From Warburgia ugandensis (lineage: Eukaryota; Streptophyta; Magnoliopsida; Canellales; Canellaceae): a DNA stretch of 64,000 bases. A program made the translations under genes and the position numbers. The notes beneath the pieces were generated by a model that saw only the letters and a program-made list of their open reading frames with translations, did not search any database and was not told the DNA's origin. Shown here in pieces: positions 27,997 through 41,559 of the stretch. The DNA lies in the NCBI GenBank assembly GCA_035236585.1, contig CP141136.1, forward strand, positions 56,561,136 through 56,625,135. The letters run 5' to 3'. The number at the start of each line of letters is the position of its first letter. Position 1 is the stretch's first letter.

Positions 27997-29145
27997 TAGG
28001 CTTGGCAATTCGGGTTAGCGGGTCGTGTTTGTGTCGACACGAACACGACACGTTAGAGTTATGGGTCGACACGAACACGACTCACTTAATAATCGTGTCA
28101 AGAATTCGTGACCCGAACACGACACGATTATTAAACGAGTCGACACAACACGACTTGCGTAACACTATTAAGTAAATATAAAATAAATAATATAGGACGA
28201 TTTCAGAAGAACCGTCTTATATTACTCTTGTAATATAAGACGGTTCATCTTGAACCGTCCTCCATAGAAAAAGGGGCAGTAAGTAATGCTCGTGTTCTCT
28301 CATCCATTGAATTAAAGGTTAATTTCTCCCAAAAAGGACAGCTGGAGTCTTTCGTTGCATACAAGTTCCTCATAGAACAAAACTATTTCCTCTCATATAG
28401 CTTCCAATTCTTCAACTCATCTTCCATTGATGAGTAGCGATGAGATTCTATTGTGTCTCCCATGTGTAGTTGCCATTGTATGAAAAATCGTGTTTCAGTC
28501 ACTAGCCTCCAACCGTTTAATTTGGAAGCGTTGCTTTCAATGCATGCTCTTCGTGTTCTACCTTCTTTCGAGTGTGGAGCTGCTGCTTCTGCTAGAATTA
28601 ACTACTCGAGCTCACTGCTAAGAGATTCATTTTGATTGAAAAATCAGCACTCGAAATTTTTTCCACTCATTGAGCGTCTTCTTAATAAACTTGAGCTTTG
28701 GAGCTAGTTTTGTGCCAACAAGTAGATGGCGTAAAGCTTCAGACCACTATTCTTCAATTAGTGAAGGTACTTTTTGGTCTTCTAACCATGCCATCTCGAA
28801 GCAGGAGAATTGGCTTATGATTGGACTTTGGGAACCATCTTATATTAATATAAGACAGTTCCAGATGAACCGTCCTATATTTTAATATGAGACGGTTTTT
28901 GAAGAACCGTCCTATATTTTCAACCACAGGTTAGATGGGTCAACTCGATATATAAATAGGTCGCGTGTCAAACAAGTCGACATGATGGGTCACATTGATT
29001 GACCTGAACACAACATGATTTTTAGCGTGTCATTTTCGGGTTGACTCGAAAATGACACGAACACGATAAGACTCGACCCAAACCCACTAAATTCGTGTCG
29101 AGTTCGGGTTGTGTTATTGTGTCGTGTCATATTTTGGCACCCCTA
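27997..29145. mobile_element. hAT-like non-autonomous element inside LTR copy B
   Basis: Ends are TAGGCTTGGCAATTCGGG on the left and, reversed, TAGGGGTGCCAAAATATG on the right. Both resemble the common plant hAT terminus TAGGGGTGGCAA. Flanking octamers CAATCGCA and CCGTTGCA match at 5 of 8 positions, a possible decayed 8-bp target duplication. Both subterminal regions are dense in GTCGTGTY/RACACGAC motifs, including a GTGTCGACAC palindrome. There is no transposase frame. A second element, 28190-28921, is nested inside. Confidence 0.65.
28190..28921. mobile_element. Inverted-repeat element with GACGGTTC palindromes, nested in the hAT-like element
   Basis: The left arm (28190-28262) and right arm (28830-28921) are inverted copies. 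Both begin, read inward, AATATAGGACG and contain AGAACCGTCTTATATT or GACGGTTCATCT modules, with self-complementary GACGGTTC/GAACCGTC pairs inside each arm. The 570-base interior has a short open frame (28453-28635, 60 codons) that I do not recognise; it might be captured exon sequence. The superfamily is uncertain. Confidence 0.6.
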
Positions 29146-30410
29146 CCGTTGCAGCAAGAAACAATGTGCGCATCGCTACTATGTGTCTCCGACGTGCATC
29201 CTGGATGCATCAGCCATTAGGGATGACGAGCCCGGGCTGTCTATTCTTTTTCGGCTTAATCTACAGTCCAGCTCTTGCTATTTTTTCTCTATTTTTCTTC
29301 TTCTTAATGTTTTGAGGATCCAGGAACAACGGCTTAGATCATCCATCTTAGCCCTCCATAGTTGTAAAATTAGCTAGAAATAGTGGGCTCTAAATCACCA
29401 AAGGTCGCTGAAAAATCTCACCATCGTTAGTGACCCATACAGTTGTGAAATCTCACAATTTTTTTAATGTCATTTTGTTTGGAATTTCATGAATTTGAGT
29501 TTTATGGTGTTTTCATCCACTAATTTTGCCTAAATCTAAGGTTTTTAATCGGATTTAAGCAAAATGGGAAAATTTTCCCCTTTACTATTTTTCCACTCTT
29601 TTAGTGTCAATACTTAATGGATCTTCATGAAACTAGAGGGGGTTTTGATAATTGTTTAGTGATGAATGAGATGAATGTTCCAGATTTTCAATTTGGCATC
29701 GTTTCTTGACTGTTTTTAGCAATAACAGTAAGTTCGAGGTTTGTCACCAGAAAACGGTGACCCATGGCTGTTTTTGGTGTTAACAGAACAGAAAATAGAA
29801 GGGAAAGAGGAGGATGGAGTGCCTACCTCTTTGAGCTGGCCAGAAAAGCTAATCTTTGTCACCGTAGGGGTGGCTGGGCATTGCCGTCATAGCACGTCAA
29901 TGATAGTCGGTCAGCGTTGGGCGTCATCTCTGGCACTAGCGTTATGTCATGAAGAATGGGGTAAAATAAATGAAAGTGGGGGTGGAATTAGCTAGGGAGG
30001 CGCATTTAAAGCCCCCCATAATGAATTTTTATTTTTAAAATTTGATTTTATTCATTTTAAATGTTGTATGATTACTAGCATTTATTGCTGATAATCACCA
30101 CCATACCACTCCCATTATGACTATCAGCACCCAATCTGTGGGCCCCATGTGATTTTACCATTTTACCCCTCCTTATTTAATTTATTAAATACCTTAATTA
30201 AAATAATTAGAAGATTTTCATTCGGTCTCTAATTTTGACCTTCTTAGTGTAGTTGGACTCCATTTCTCATGTACCTTCTAAATATTGAGGTTTCAATCCA
30301 TGATTCTGCTCCTAAATTTTTTCAAATTCCTGGAAGTCCAATTTCCACAAAATTTCAAAATTCGGGTAATTAGGCATTTGTAAATTTTTTCTAAAATGGG
30401 GTATATTACA

Positions 30411-30530
30411 CAAGATGGGCTAATCCTTTTGTATGGTTTGCTTGTTGGACCTCTTGCTTGGAGTCTCTTAGTCTCTGTAAGTGCTTCCTTGTCTTATTAT
30501 ATATATCAAAACCTATCACAAAAAAAATGT
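30411..30530 (+). mobile_element. L1 3' tail, right of LTR copy B
   Basis: Starts CAAGATGGGCTAATCC, continues the L1 3' untranslated region cut at 25454, and ends ATATATATCAAAACC, then a short A-run at 30521-30528. This fits an L1 3' end. Confidence 0.5.
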
Positions 30531-30580
30531 AATTGGCACGGAGGGAAGATGTAAACTATAATAATACAATTTTGACTTGT

Positions 30581-30611
<31 letters not shown>

Positions 30612-33560
30612 CATAATTTCTAAAAAGAAAAATTAGCTACAAGCATATTAGCAATTGTAAGAGCATCCCTTTGCAGGTTACATCTTCATTTATCCTTGTG
30701 TCTTATGATATGCATGGACAATTAAAAGTTTAAATGAAAGCCATATATATAAGAAATGTATATATTGATCAACCATTCAATTATGGGCTTAGCTTCAATA
30801 AAGTTATGTGTTAATTTTTCTCCATTGGATGATCTTAATTGCTACTATTAAAAGGTAAAATATATCAATTTATAAGTTCAAAAGTATTGATAATATGATA
30901 TAAACCATTATGTAGGATTTAGATCATTACATAAGCAAACATCATGGAAAGAAAAATAGATCATCTCCCTAGAAACTTGCCTTATCTGAGAATTTTTTTA
31001 CTAGAACTCCATTGGTTATTCCAAAATTATCAAGATTTAAGTTTGGTACGAAAGAATTACTTATAAGGGCCCATAATTGGCCAAAGTTACTAGTAGCAAT
31101 CAAAATAGGTATATAAGATGAAGAGTACATGACTATAGAATATAAAAATATATAAAATCACATGAACAACAATAATTATGGGAGACAGATGCCATGTTGG
31201 TTGAAAAGATAGGGAGCAAAAATACCATTTAAGGGCCCACTAACTCAACTAATGAAATAATGCATAGTATGAATAACTAAAATGCTAAAATGCTTATATG
31301 GTGCAGATCAAAAAAAGAAAAAGGGGGTGTGAAGGGTGAGTATGAGAGAACGAATGAGTTAAAAATAGGAAAAATTTTGTTTCTTGTATAATGATACCAT
31401 TACAAGAAAAGACTATCAATAAAAGGGGGAAAAAAATGATAACAAAAAAAGCACTAGGTCAAGGGTAACAAGAAACATATTAGGCTCACATGTGTCATGT
31501 CAACACAATTGAATCCATTAATCTTGTAGATAATGACCCATATCATTAGTGATTAATTTGTCTTGATTGGACACTTAAATCCCATTTTTGGGGTTTTCAA
31601 GGAAAATGTCAACCATTAATTATTTTGAGACTATATTTTGCTTATGAGATATCCATTTGGCAGGGCCCCAAAGCCATATTGACTCAATATTAATGATATA
31701 AAAGTCCATTTATATGAATCCATGGTTCCGTAGGCAGATTTCCCACAGGGCTTAGAGAATGCCTTTCACCCTAAATAGATTAAATGCCTTGTTTGGTAGT
31801 CTCACTATCACTAAAAAGGAATGAAAGAGAATGAGAGTGGTTAACTAGATATAACGCAACTAAGGTTAAGAACAAAGGAATATATTTGGTGGGAAATAAA
31901 AGGAGAAAAATGATAAATGGCAAAAGAGCCACATGTCAAAATAATAGAGAGTGGCCACATGACCCTTTTACTTTCACATATAATAAGCAAATTCTCTCTC
32001 TCTTGCTCCCCCATTGTCTTGAATATAATTGTAGCATCAATGAAAGGATAAATGCTATCAAGATTGATTATGGGGACCTCTAGTTACACCCCCAACCCCC
32101 CGTTGGATGATATAACAAATTCAGCTTTTTATCCTTTTCTATTTAGCCTACATACAAAACCTTATGTGCATTGAATGCTTTTAGTTGAAAAATCATATAG
32201 TCTATATTGAAAAATATTGGTCTAGCTATGAGTCCCAAAAGTTAGCGAGGATAATATTTTCTTAAGAAAAATATATGCAAACTCCCTAAACTATTGCCCT
32301 ATATCAATTTCATCTCTCCAACTATTAATTCGTTAGTAGCGCCACCGTGAATACCAAATTTCCATCTTTAAGACCACATTCCATTAGTTGTTCATAAAAA
32401 AGACTAACACAATCAATAGATGGGGCCCATAATATATTATTTTATTATTTTTGTATTTTAAAGAAAGGGAACTTCTAAATGACAAGAATACCCCAACATC
32501 ACTTCAAATTGTCAAAATCTTGCCACCATGTCAATTCTAAAAAAATTTCTTTCATGTGTTTATCCCCTCTTCTCTCCATCACCAATAACCTTAAAGCTTC
32601 AATCCAAGACTTTTCTGCTTTGGGTTGTCTCCTTCGAAACCCATGTCTTATTTCCCCCCTTTTCTCCACCACCAATAATAGAGGAACATTACAACATCAA
32701 GGAAGAATACAAACAATCAATTGTAAGATTTACATAAGCTAAAGTATTGCATTTTCTAAAGATCGTTTGTCTTAATAGTATGGCATCAACTATCACCTAT
32801 GTGTTATTGTGGACACATTTCATCAATCCTTTCTATCTCTCCAATGAATACTCTCTATTCTAAGATCAGGCAACATACACACACTCTTTCTCTCTCTGAG
32901 TTTTTGTGCACATATATCAGAAACGTTGTTCCTTCTAACCTGGTTTCTCTTTTTATTTTTGAGTGTTTTGGCTAGAAGAGTTAAGTCTTTTACCTCATCT
33001 TATTTCTTTTAGGTAGGTTGGGAACTCAATTGGGTCTCTCCCTTAGTGTTGGGTTTTCTCTTTCAGAGCAATTGATCAATAAGTTGAACTTAATTGGCTC
33101 TCTCTCCCTCCCCTTTGTTGCTACAAATTTGGCCAGCAATAACGGTTTGACCTTCTTCCCAGAATTTTTATTTTTTAATGTTTGAAATGAAATACAAAAA
33201 TAATAAAATAATGTATTTGGAGCAGTCTCTACTTGTCTCTCTCCTCACGGTTTGTTTGGAAGGGCAAAATTGATATGGAACAACATCTTTCACTGTTTTC
33301 TTATTAAAAGTTACTTAGCCCAGATATTTTTAAGTAAGGTAAAACCTATTCACACGCCCATTTTGGCTATTACACAGAGTTAATAGACGAGGTTTTGCTA
33401 AAAATCTCTATTTTTCTTAAGCTGCATCATGGTGGGACCAGCAGATCCACAGTTGATATGGTTACCCACAAAGTGTGGATCAACATTTTAATCTAACGGG
33501 CAACATACTAAAGTAGTTTTCTCTTGCAATTAATCAGAAAACTGCTGTAATATATATATA
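30530..33560. other. AT-rich spacer upstream of MSH2, no gene recognised
   Basis: Open frames at 31886-32083 and 32479-32742 are short and overlap in several frames, with no family match. The distal promoter of MSH2 may lie here, but nothing specific is visible. Confidence 0.45.
30581..30608. repeat. (TA)14 microsatellite
   Basis: A perfect TA run just right of the L1 tail. Confidence 0.95.
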
Positions 33561-33726
33561 TTGAGGGGCTTTACTTGTCCCGCAAAGAATAGAATGTTCG
33601 AGCGGCCGATGAACGGCATCGATTTAGGATTATGTGGGACCCACCATGCAAAAGGCGGAAGAGATGCACCCACCACGTAAAAGTATACCAGGGACAAGCA
33701 ACCAAACGATCTCTTTACATTTTGCC

Positions 33727-33734
33727 ATTGCCCG
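33727..33734 (+). promoter_or_regulatory. Candidate E2F site upstream of MSH2
   Basis: ATTGCCCG fits the plant/animal E2F consensus WTTSSCSS and is followed by CC. It lies 86 bases before the ATG and about 25 bases before the TATA box. E2F control of mismatch-repair genes at the G1/S transition is known in mammals. Its use here is inference. Confidence 0.4.
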
Positions 33735-33758
33735 CCATCTCCTCAACTTTCCACTGGA

Positions 33759-33766
33759 TATATAAA
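33759..33766 (+). promoter_or_regulatory. TATA box of MSH2
   Basis: TATATAAA lies 47-54 bases before the MSH2 ATG. Transcription would start about 30 bases downstream, near 33790, in a pyrimidine-rich stretch (CTCTCCTTTCTGCAG), giving a very short 5' untranslated region. Confidence 0.6.
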
Positions 33767-33812
33767 CCACAATTACTCATTCTCTCCTTTCTGCAGCAGC
33801 GATTTCGCGTCA

Positions 33813-36800
33813 ATGGAGGAAACTTCACAGGAGCAGAACAAGCTTCCAGAGCTAAAGCTAGGTGACAATACTCTCTCTCTCTCTCTAAATGAATCCTGCA
33901 TTCTCTCTCCATCTCACCATCAACTATATCTCCTTGTGTAGATGCCAAACAAGCTCAAGGGTTTATCTCATTCTTCAAAACTCTTCCCCAGGTATCCTTT
34001 CCGTAGTCTTGGTTTGATAATCCTCCTGTTGTGAAAAAGCATGTTTTTATTTCTACGGTGCCCTAACTTGGTCTTAACCTGCAAACAACTGTAGGACTCG
34101 AGGGCTGTTCGCTTCTTTGATCGTCGGGTGAGTTCTTCTTGTAATCGTCATCATCTATCTCTTTCTGCTTCTAGTACTTTCCTTTCACACATACTTAGAA
34201 AATTTATCCACTTTTTAAGTTTATCATTTAGTTGTTGTGGAGGTGCATGGTGAGTTCATTTTTCCATCTCTCGGTCAGTGAACCCTACCTTAGATTTGTT
34301 TGGTTTTCCAGACTGCCCATTTACCGAGCATTCCAAGAGATAGTTTTATTATTATCCTGATTAAGAATTTAGCTTTCGAATCCTCTTTGCCATATGTTTT
34401 CAGGTAGTATAGGTTAATTTTGTAAGATTTGGTGTCAGATCAGTTTGCGGAGTGTCATGGTATATTTTGGTCCTTGTTTGGGATTGGCTTTTGATTTTTA
34501 GAGCCTCAAGTTTCTAACGAGTCTTGTTTAAGTTCATAACTGGCAGTTACAGTAGAAAAAATGTTTTACCCGTGGTGGGGCTGCCAAATGAATGATCTTG
34601 GATTGGTAATTAGTCTGCACATGCCCACTAAGTAGACGTTGGACCTGAGTTGTAGGCAAGTTAGAATGTTTGGAGCAATGAGCCATTCGTAAGATGTATG
34701 CCCTGGTGAATCTCGTTTTATATCTTCTTTGGCTCTTTTTAGAACAGCCTGGCAAAGAAGGGTAGTATCAGGGGTTCATACACAGGAAACATGGACAATT
34801 TACATTTTCGAGCTGTGTTTGGATATACCTTTCTGGATAGGGAAGTTGGACAGGTAGGAAATATGATGTAAACCTTTGGGATCAGATGCATAAGGAAGGC
34901 TGGAAGATGTAGTAGGTTTGAACATGGAGCACAATTGGTCACTCTCTGGTACTATGAGTTTGTGTGCTGGTTGAAAGGGCATAAATACATGGACGTTGGT
35001 CCATTCTTGGTCTACCAGAGTCATTGTATTTTGTTGGATGGCCAAGTCTGAAAAGATCTTAACTGTGAATCATCTTATCCATCAATTGCTAAACATTCTT
35101 AACAGTTGGATAAATCATGTGCTCCATGGTGGAGTTGATTGCTCACTTGCTGATGCATGCTGTTCTGGTGAATTATGTATTTGTATTTTGCATTTTGGGA
35201 TAGTCGGCTGATGCCATGGTACGTTGGATCCCTTTTCAGAATTTTCGATTGTTTTCCTGTGGTGCATTAGAGGGAGCAGGTTTTGAGTTTAAGCCTCCAG
35301 AGAATTTGTGGACCATATGGCGGCAGAACAGCATAATTTCCATGGGAAACAATAAAAGAATTGCTTCTATTTGGACAAGGATCAACCTCTGAAGAAATTT
35401 AAAGGTGTTGAAGCATGCCGGTTCAAGCATTTGTATACTATTTCCTAAATGGAAGCTGCCATCACAAGATAATCTAGTGTTAAAATTTGATCGATCTAGC
35501 ACCCCTCAGGGGCAATTGCTTATTTATGGTCCAGAGAGCACTTTCTTCCATGTGTTTTAATATTGTTTTGGGCTTATCAGTTTCTGGTCATTCTTTTTGG
35601 TGGGTACTATGTTTCTATCCAACTGGTAGGCAGCTGGCATCACTGGAGATGGAAGGATTGGTATAACATACATTCAGTGATTCGGTTGGAGACAAACTGT
35701 CTAGAGAAACAGCAGCTTTTGATTATTGCTTATTTCAATTCTAGATGGTCCATTTTCCTTGATGGAGACTCTGCAAATGTGATTGCCTGGATATGGATAG
35801 GAGAAGCTTCCCTTGAGCTCAAGGGAAGGTATGCTTTGATCTTATAGCAAGTCATTTACTGAATCACAGTCACATTGGTTAGATTGCAATCACAGGGGTT
35901 ATTGGTTGGTACAGGAGTGTCAAGGTCCTTCACATATTTATAAAGACTACTTCCTTGTAGAGGATGGTGATGCTTATTTTCCTCATCTGTTTATTTTTTT
36001 ACTTGGTTTTTTATGTCTTGTTGGATTCTGGTTTTGTAATCACCTTGTTCAAAACTGTTATTTTGGGTCTGCAGTAAGTTCAGTCGTCTGTCACTAAAAA
36101 TGAAAGAATAGAAAAGGAGAAATACAATCAAATCAAATTGCTTGTATTTGTAATGTGGTGGTGTTATAGCTATATCCATATTGTGTTTGATTAGTTTCTA
36201 CCCCTCTAGGAACTTATAATGGACCAAATCCCCTGGTTAATGTAAGCCAAGACTGTCCTTTTTGCTGTAGTAATAGGATTTCTGTTGATGATTTTGATAT
36301 ATTGAATCTCCTGGTCTTATGCTAAAAGGAGAATACAAGCAAATTGAGCTGCACTTGACGATTTGTATATCTAACATGGTGGCATTAGAGACGATTCGTA
36401 TATCTAACATGGTCGCATTACAGTTGAAGCAATATCTTCTTTGATCATTTCTAGCTGTCTAAGGACACATGTTATATTCTTACGTCAACCTTGACTTGAT
36501 CTCGGCTCTTCTCTGATTGTTGTAAGAATAATAGCTACACAAGCAGCTCCTGCACAAGCTGGTCTCGCATGCGGCCACATGGACTGCCCTGTTGTTCAAG
36601 TATATCCACTTGCATGATTGTAGGCAATGCAGCTTATTTATGTGGTTCTTTTCCTTTAAATTCTAGGTATTGCCTTATTTGGAAACTCTTTTTGCCTACT
36701 AATAATCAAGGAAACCCAGCAAGTGGATATACTAGAGCAGCCAGTTTCCCATGTGGCTGTACGTGAGACTTGCATGTGCAGCTAGCATTCCTCTTGTTGT

Positions 36801-39800
36801 AAAAGGCATAATTGTATCCGTTGTGTATTTATACATATGAGAACATGCTGGAAATTCCATGTGAATGCACAGCTCCTTTATTCCTGATGCTGGGCATGTT
36901 GAGGGACTCTCTGCCATGGATTCAGGGTAGTCTAAAATGAAGCTAACTATAAAGTTAGGATCAGTGTCAAACTTTTACTGGTTATATACGCAACAGAAAC
37001 CTGTTCTGTTGGTGAGCAATAAGGCCACTTTGTAAAATGGTTTCTGGTTTTCCTACATAACCACCGTTAAGAATTCTAATAAATGACTTTTTGGGTTATC
37101 ATTTCCTAGATTATCACCAACTCCTAGCACATTAAGCGAACCTGTTTTGCTTCTTTCCATCTCAAATTTGTGTGTAATTAGTAACCTATGCTAACTGTCT
37201 TATGGTGCTCCATACCACTAGGTCCATATTGAGTTTGAAACTCATACAATCATCAAGGAAGCATAACTATGGTCGATCTTGTCTGGTTGTATATTAATGA
37301 TCAGCAGGAGAGTGACTTTTGGTATATTTACTTGTTTGTAGAAAATCTTAGGAGCTGTGACTGACATGAACTTGTTTATACTTTATTTGTGTTTTATAAC
37401 CCCTGGTGAGATATTTTCAGTGTGTTTAAGTATCTATAACCTTTTCATGGTTGCTGAATTTATGACTTCTCTTGGAAAAGATTATGGCAAGCTGACAAAC
37501 CATTATCAAATAGGCACATCTGATTTTAGTTTGAGGATGTAGTGGTCCTATTGTTAGTTCACAACATTGTGCCGGTTAGTGATTTCCCGGATTTACTGGT
37601 ATTCTCTCTCTTAGCTCATGCATCACCGAGAGCCTTGGTGCAACGGTTGAGTTCTTGCCATGTGACCTAGAGGACACCAGTTGGAGGTGTGGAAACAGCC
37701 TCTTGCAAAATTCAAGGAAGGCTGCATACTATAGATCCTCTGTGATCCCCCTCCTCGGACCCTGCATAGGCAGGAGCTTCCTGCACTAGGCTGCCCTAGC
37801 TCCTCTGTCACTGAAATGGGATGAACCAAAGTTCTCATTTCTTGCGCTGCAGATCAAAGGCAAGTACTTGGTCTTTCAATACTAATGTACTTTGTGAGAG
37901 GGAGCTTGAGAGTGCTTCCATCAGAAGAAAATTTAGTGCAGCAGCAGGAGGGAGTTCCTAATGCAGAGGTTGCAACATTGCATTCAAACAATGTTTTGTG
38001 ATTCAGATCCTAAGAGCACCTATTTCTGAAAGAAGTTGATTGCATGAGAGATTCTGCAAGAGATGTTACTGCAGCTAGGCAAAGAATTTCACGACAAGTT
38101 CCTCATTGCCTTCAGAGGGGGTTTGAGATGGATAAGATGGGTTTGTCTTAGAATTGTGCTGGAACACCATCATTCATCACTAGGTTTCTATCTGTATCTG
38201 TTTCATGTCCTGATTGTGAACATATGTTCTCCTCGATTTTAGTTCTATAGGGCATAGTTCTATGAAAACCTTTAAGCTAATCGATTAGCAGTTCAAAGAG
38301 TGATAGTTTTGGTGTATGCTAGGCAACTCATTGTCACTGATGTTGCAGGGTTGGAGAGAGGATGTTAGAATGAGGTTCTCAAAGCAACATGTATTTCCAA
38401 AATACAACTTGTCAAGTGAGTTCTAACTAAATGCTGTTAGTGGAGGCAGTAAGTACTGCAGCCCCTTGAAACTGTTAGAATGCTTGTTTAAAGCCGTCTA
38501 AATTCATTCAGGGTACATCAATTGTGGATGATGTTGCCATTTGTGTATGGCTGTTGGATTCTTCACATGGAGTGCATGCGGGTGAAACATTGCTTTATGC
38601 AAGGAATTTGTTCCTACGTTTCCGTTTCCTTTTATCCCTTGATTCCTTAATTTTGCTGGTTTTCCATTAGAATACTGGTTCGTAGTTGAATACAGTATTC
38701 ATTTGTTTCATATGTTTACCATGGTCCCTATATTTTGTTCTTAAATAATTTTGATCTTAATCTATTTTATTTGTACTTGATCAATAATATTGCCTTCATG
38801 ATTATGAGCTATGATTTGTTATAATGAAGCTTTATTGGAATTCAGCGGCCCATTATATTCTGAGTTTTCTGAATTTTGTGGATTATCTTGAATGTCATGA
38901 CCTTGCCTTTCTTGTGATTGTGATGTGCTTTGTGCTGGACTATATTCCATCTGCCTTTTTTTATCTATTTCCAGTTCTGACTCAAGCTTGTGTAATTTGA
39001 TCAGGACTATTATACTGTTCATGCTGAAAATGCAACGTTCATTGCTAAGACGTACTACCACACAACTACAGCTTTGCGACAACTTGGTAGTGGTTCTGAC
39101 GGTATTTCCAGTGTTACTGTAAGTAAAAACATGTTCGAAACTATAGCTCGTGATCTTCTACTGGATAGGACCGATCATACCATGGAGCTCTATGAGGGAA
39201 GTGGATCAAATTGGAGATTGGCAGGAACTGGAACACCTGGCAACCTTGGTAGTTTTGAAGATATTTTATTTGCCAATAATGACATGCAGGATTCCCCAGT
39301 GATAGTTGCATTATGTCCCAATTTTAATGCAAATGAGTGCACAGTTGGGTTGGGTTTTGTGGATACAACAAAGAGAACACTTGGTTTGGTTGAATTCCTT
39401 GATGATAGCCAATTCACCAACGTGGAATCTGCTTTGGTGGCTCTCGGCTGTAAAGAATGCCTACTACCAATAGAGTGTGGGAAATCCTCTGAAGTCCGAA
39501 CCTTGCATGATGCATTAGCCAGATGTGGAGTGTTTTTGACCGAGAGAAAGAGATCTGAATTTAAATCAAGGGACTTGGTGCAAGATCTCAATCGGCTTGT
39601 GAAAGGTTCTATTGAGCCAGTACGAGATTTACTCTCTAATTTTCATTATGCTCCTGGAGCTCTAGGGGTACTGCTTTCTTATGCAGAATTGCTTGCAGAT
39701 GAGAGCAATTATGGCAATTACACCATCCGACAGTACAATCTGGACAGTTGCATGAGGTTAGATTCTGCTGCCATGAGGGCATTGAATGTTCTGGAGAGTA

Positions 39801-41528
39801 AAACAGATGCAAATAAAAATTTTAGCTTGTTTGGCCTGATGAATAGAACCTGCACTTCGGGTATGGGGAAACGGTTGCTTAACAGGTGGCTGAAACAACC
39901 GTTATTAGATGTGAATGAGATCAATCATAGACTGGATTTGGTGCAGGCATTTGTAGAGGATACTGTACTTCGTCATGAATTAAGGCAGCATTTGAAAAGA
40001 ATTTCAGATATTGAAAGGTTGATGCGTAATCTTGAGAAGAGAAGAGCAACTTTGCAGCATGTTGTAAAACTATACCAGGCAAGCATCTGTTCCTTCTATT
40101 TCTTTATTAATGATCTTTTGCTAGAATTCTGTATGCGAGCCCCCTGATTCATGATGTGTAATAGCAGTCTACTATCCTTTTCAAGCTTCCTGTGTTGAAT
40201 TCTATCTTTGAAAAAATTCTTCCAGTCAATGCCAGATTTGAATATTTGATTGGTTTTCCTCCATATATGTCCCTGAATTTGATTAGTTTAGCTGAAGTAA
40301 GCTACTATACATTGGTTAGTGTGGATGGCCTTGTTTCCAAGGAGTTTCAATGACATTGAAAGGTAAACTGGATATATATTCTGAGTAGTATTTTTTCGTT
40401 GCCTGCATACCTTTTTCCTTCGGAACTGCTGAAAATTCTGCTCCATGGGTGGGTGGATATGCTTTGCTTGTTCGGATTGTTTTTACTTAACCTGGTCATC
40501 TGGTCATCAGTATGGTGTTTCTTATATGGTTCTAGCTGTGCAGTCCAGCATCAGGCTTCCATACATCAGAACTGCTCTGGAGCGGTACGATGGGCAATTT
40601 CTGCCCTTGATCAGAGAGAGGTATTTGGATCCTTTAGAATATTGGACTGATGATGATCACTTGAATAAATTTATTGGTCTTGTCGAAGCTTCTGTTGATC
40701 TTGAACAACTTGAGAATGGGGAGTACATGATATCATCTGATTATGACCCCAACTTATCTGAACTGAAGAATGAAAGAGATGCTGTGGAAAAGCAGATACA
40801 CAATTTGCACAAACAAACTGCAAATGATCTGGATCTTCCTCATGACAAGGTTTTGAAGTTAGACAAAGGCACACAATTTGGACATGTCTTTAGGATCACG
40901 AAGAAGGAGGAGCAAAAAGTTAGAAGAAAGCTGAGTACACATTATATTGTTCTTGAAACCCGGAAGGATGGCATAAAATTTACAAACTCGAAGCTTAAAA
41001 AGTTAGGAGATCAATACCAAAAACTACTTGAAGAGTACACTGGTTATCAGAAAGAGCTTGTCATTCGAGTGGTTCAGACAGCAGCAACATTCTCCGAGGT
41101 ATATAAAATTCATTAGTGCGTCTGAAAGTTTCCTGTTGTATTTCTACATTGTTATTTTGGAATTAACAGTTTGCTTTTTTCTTGTAATTTACCTGTGCAG
41201 GTTTTTGAAAGTTTGGCGGGGTTGCTATCTGAACTGGATGTCTTGCTCAGTTTTTCGGATCTGGCTACTAGTTGCCCAACACCTTATATAAGACCAGACA
41301 TTACCCCTTCGGTAATATTTGCTAAACATTAACTGCTTTAAACATTTCACTATCTATCTATATATAGTAAGTTAGGAAGCCTCATTTTTGTCAATACCAT
41401 CTCTGTCACTATATATGTAAGTTAATGTCTGTTATTTTTGTTATCCAAGTTGCTTCAACCATGACCTTTCGCCATAATTTCAAAAGGTTCAACAATGTTT
41501 TTCTTCTAAAAATCAATAATCTTGTTCT

Positions 41529-41559
<31 letters not shown>

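Larger units (their letters stand above)
25455..30410 (-). mobile_element. LTR-like element copy B (solo-LTR-like, about 3.8 kb plus insertion)
   Basis: The left end is TGTGACACCTGGG. The right end, read in reverse, is TGTAATATACCCC. Flanks are CAGGA (25450-25454) and CAAGA (30411-30415), a 5-bp duplication with one mismatch. It contains a 1.15-kb hAT-like insertion (27997-29145). Without this it is about 3.8 kb, the same size as copy C. The reverse-strand start shares the GGAGTCCAAC and GGTAAAATGGTAAAA blocks with copies A and C. No gag-pol or internal region is present. It interrupts an L1 3' untranslated region. Confidence 0.7.

Noticed and set aside
32479-32742. Two overlapping open frames upstream of MSH2
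   Set aside because: Short, in two frames over the same bases, AT-rich, with no recognisable product.
39190-39591. 133-codon minus-strand frame inside MSH2 exon 4
   Set aside because: Shadow of the conserved + strand MSH2 coding sequence.
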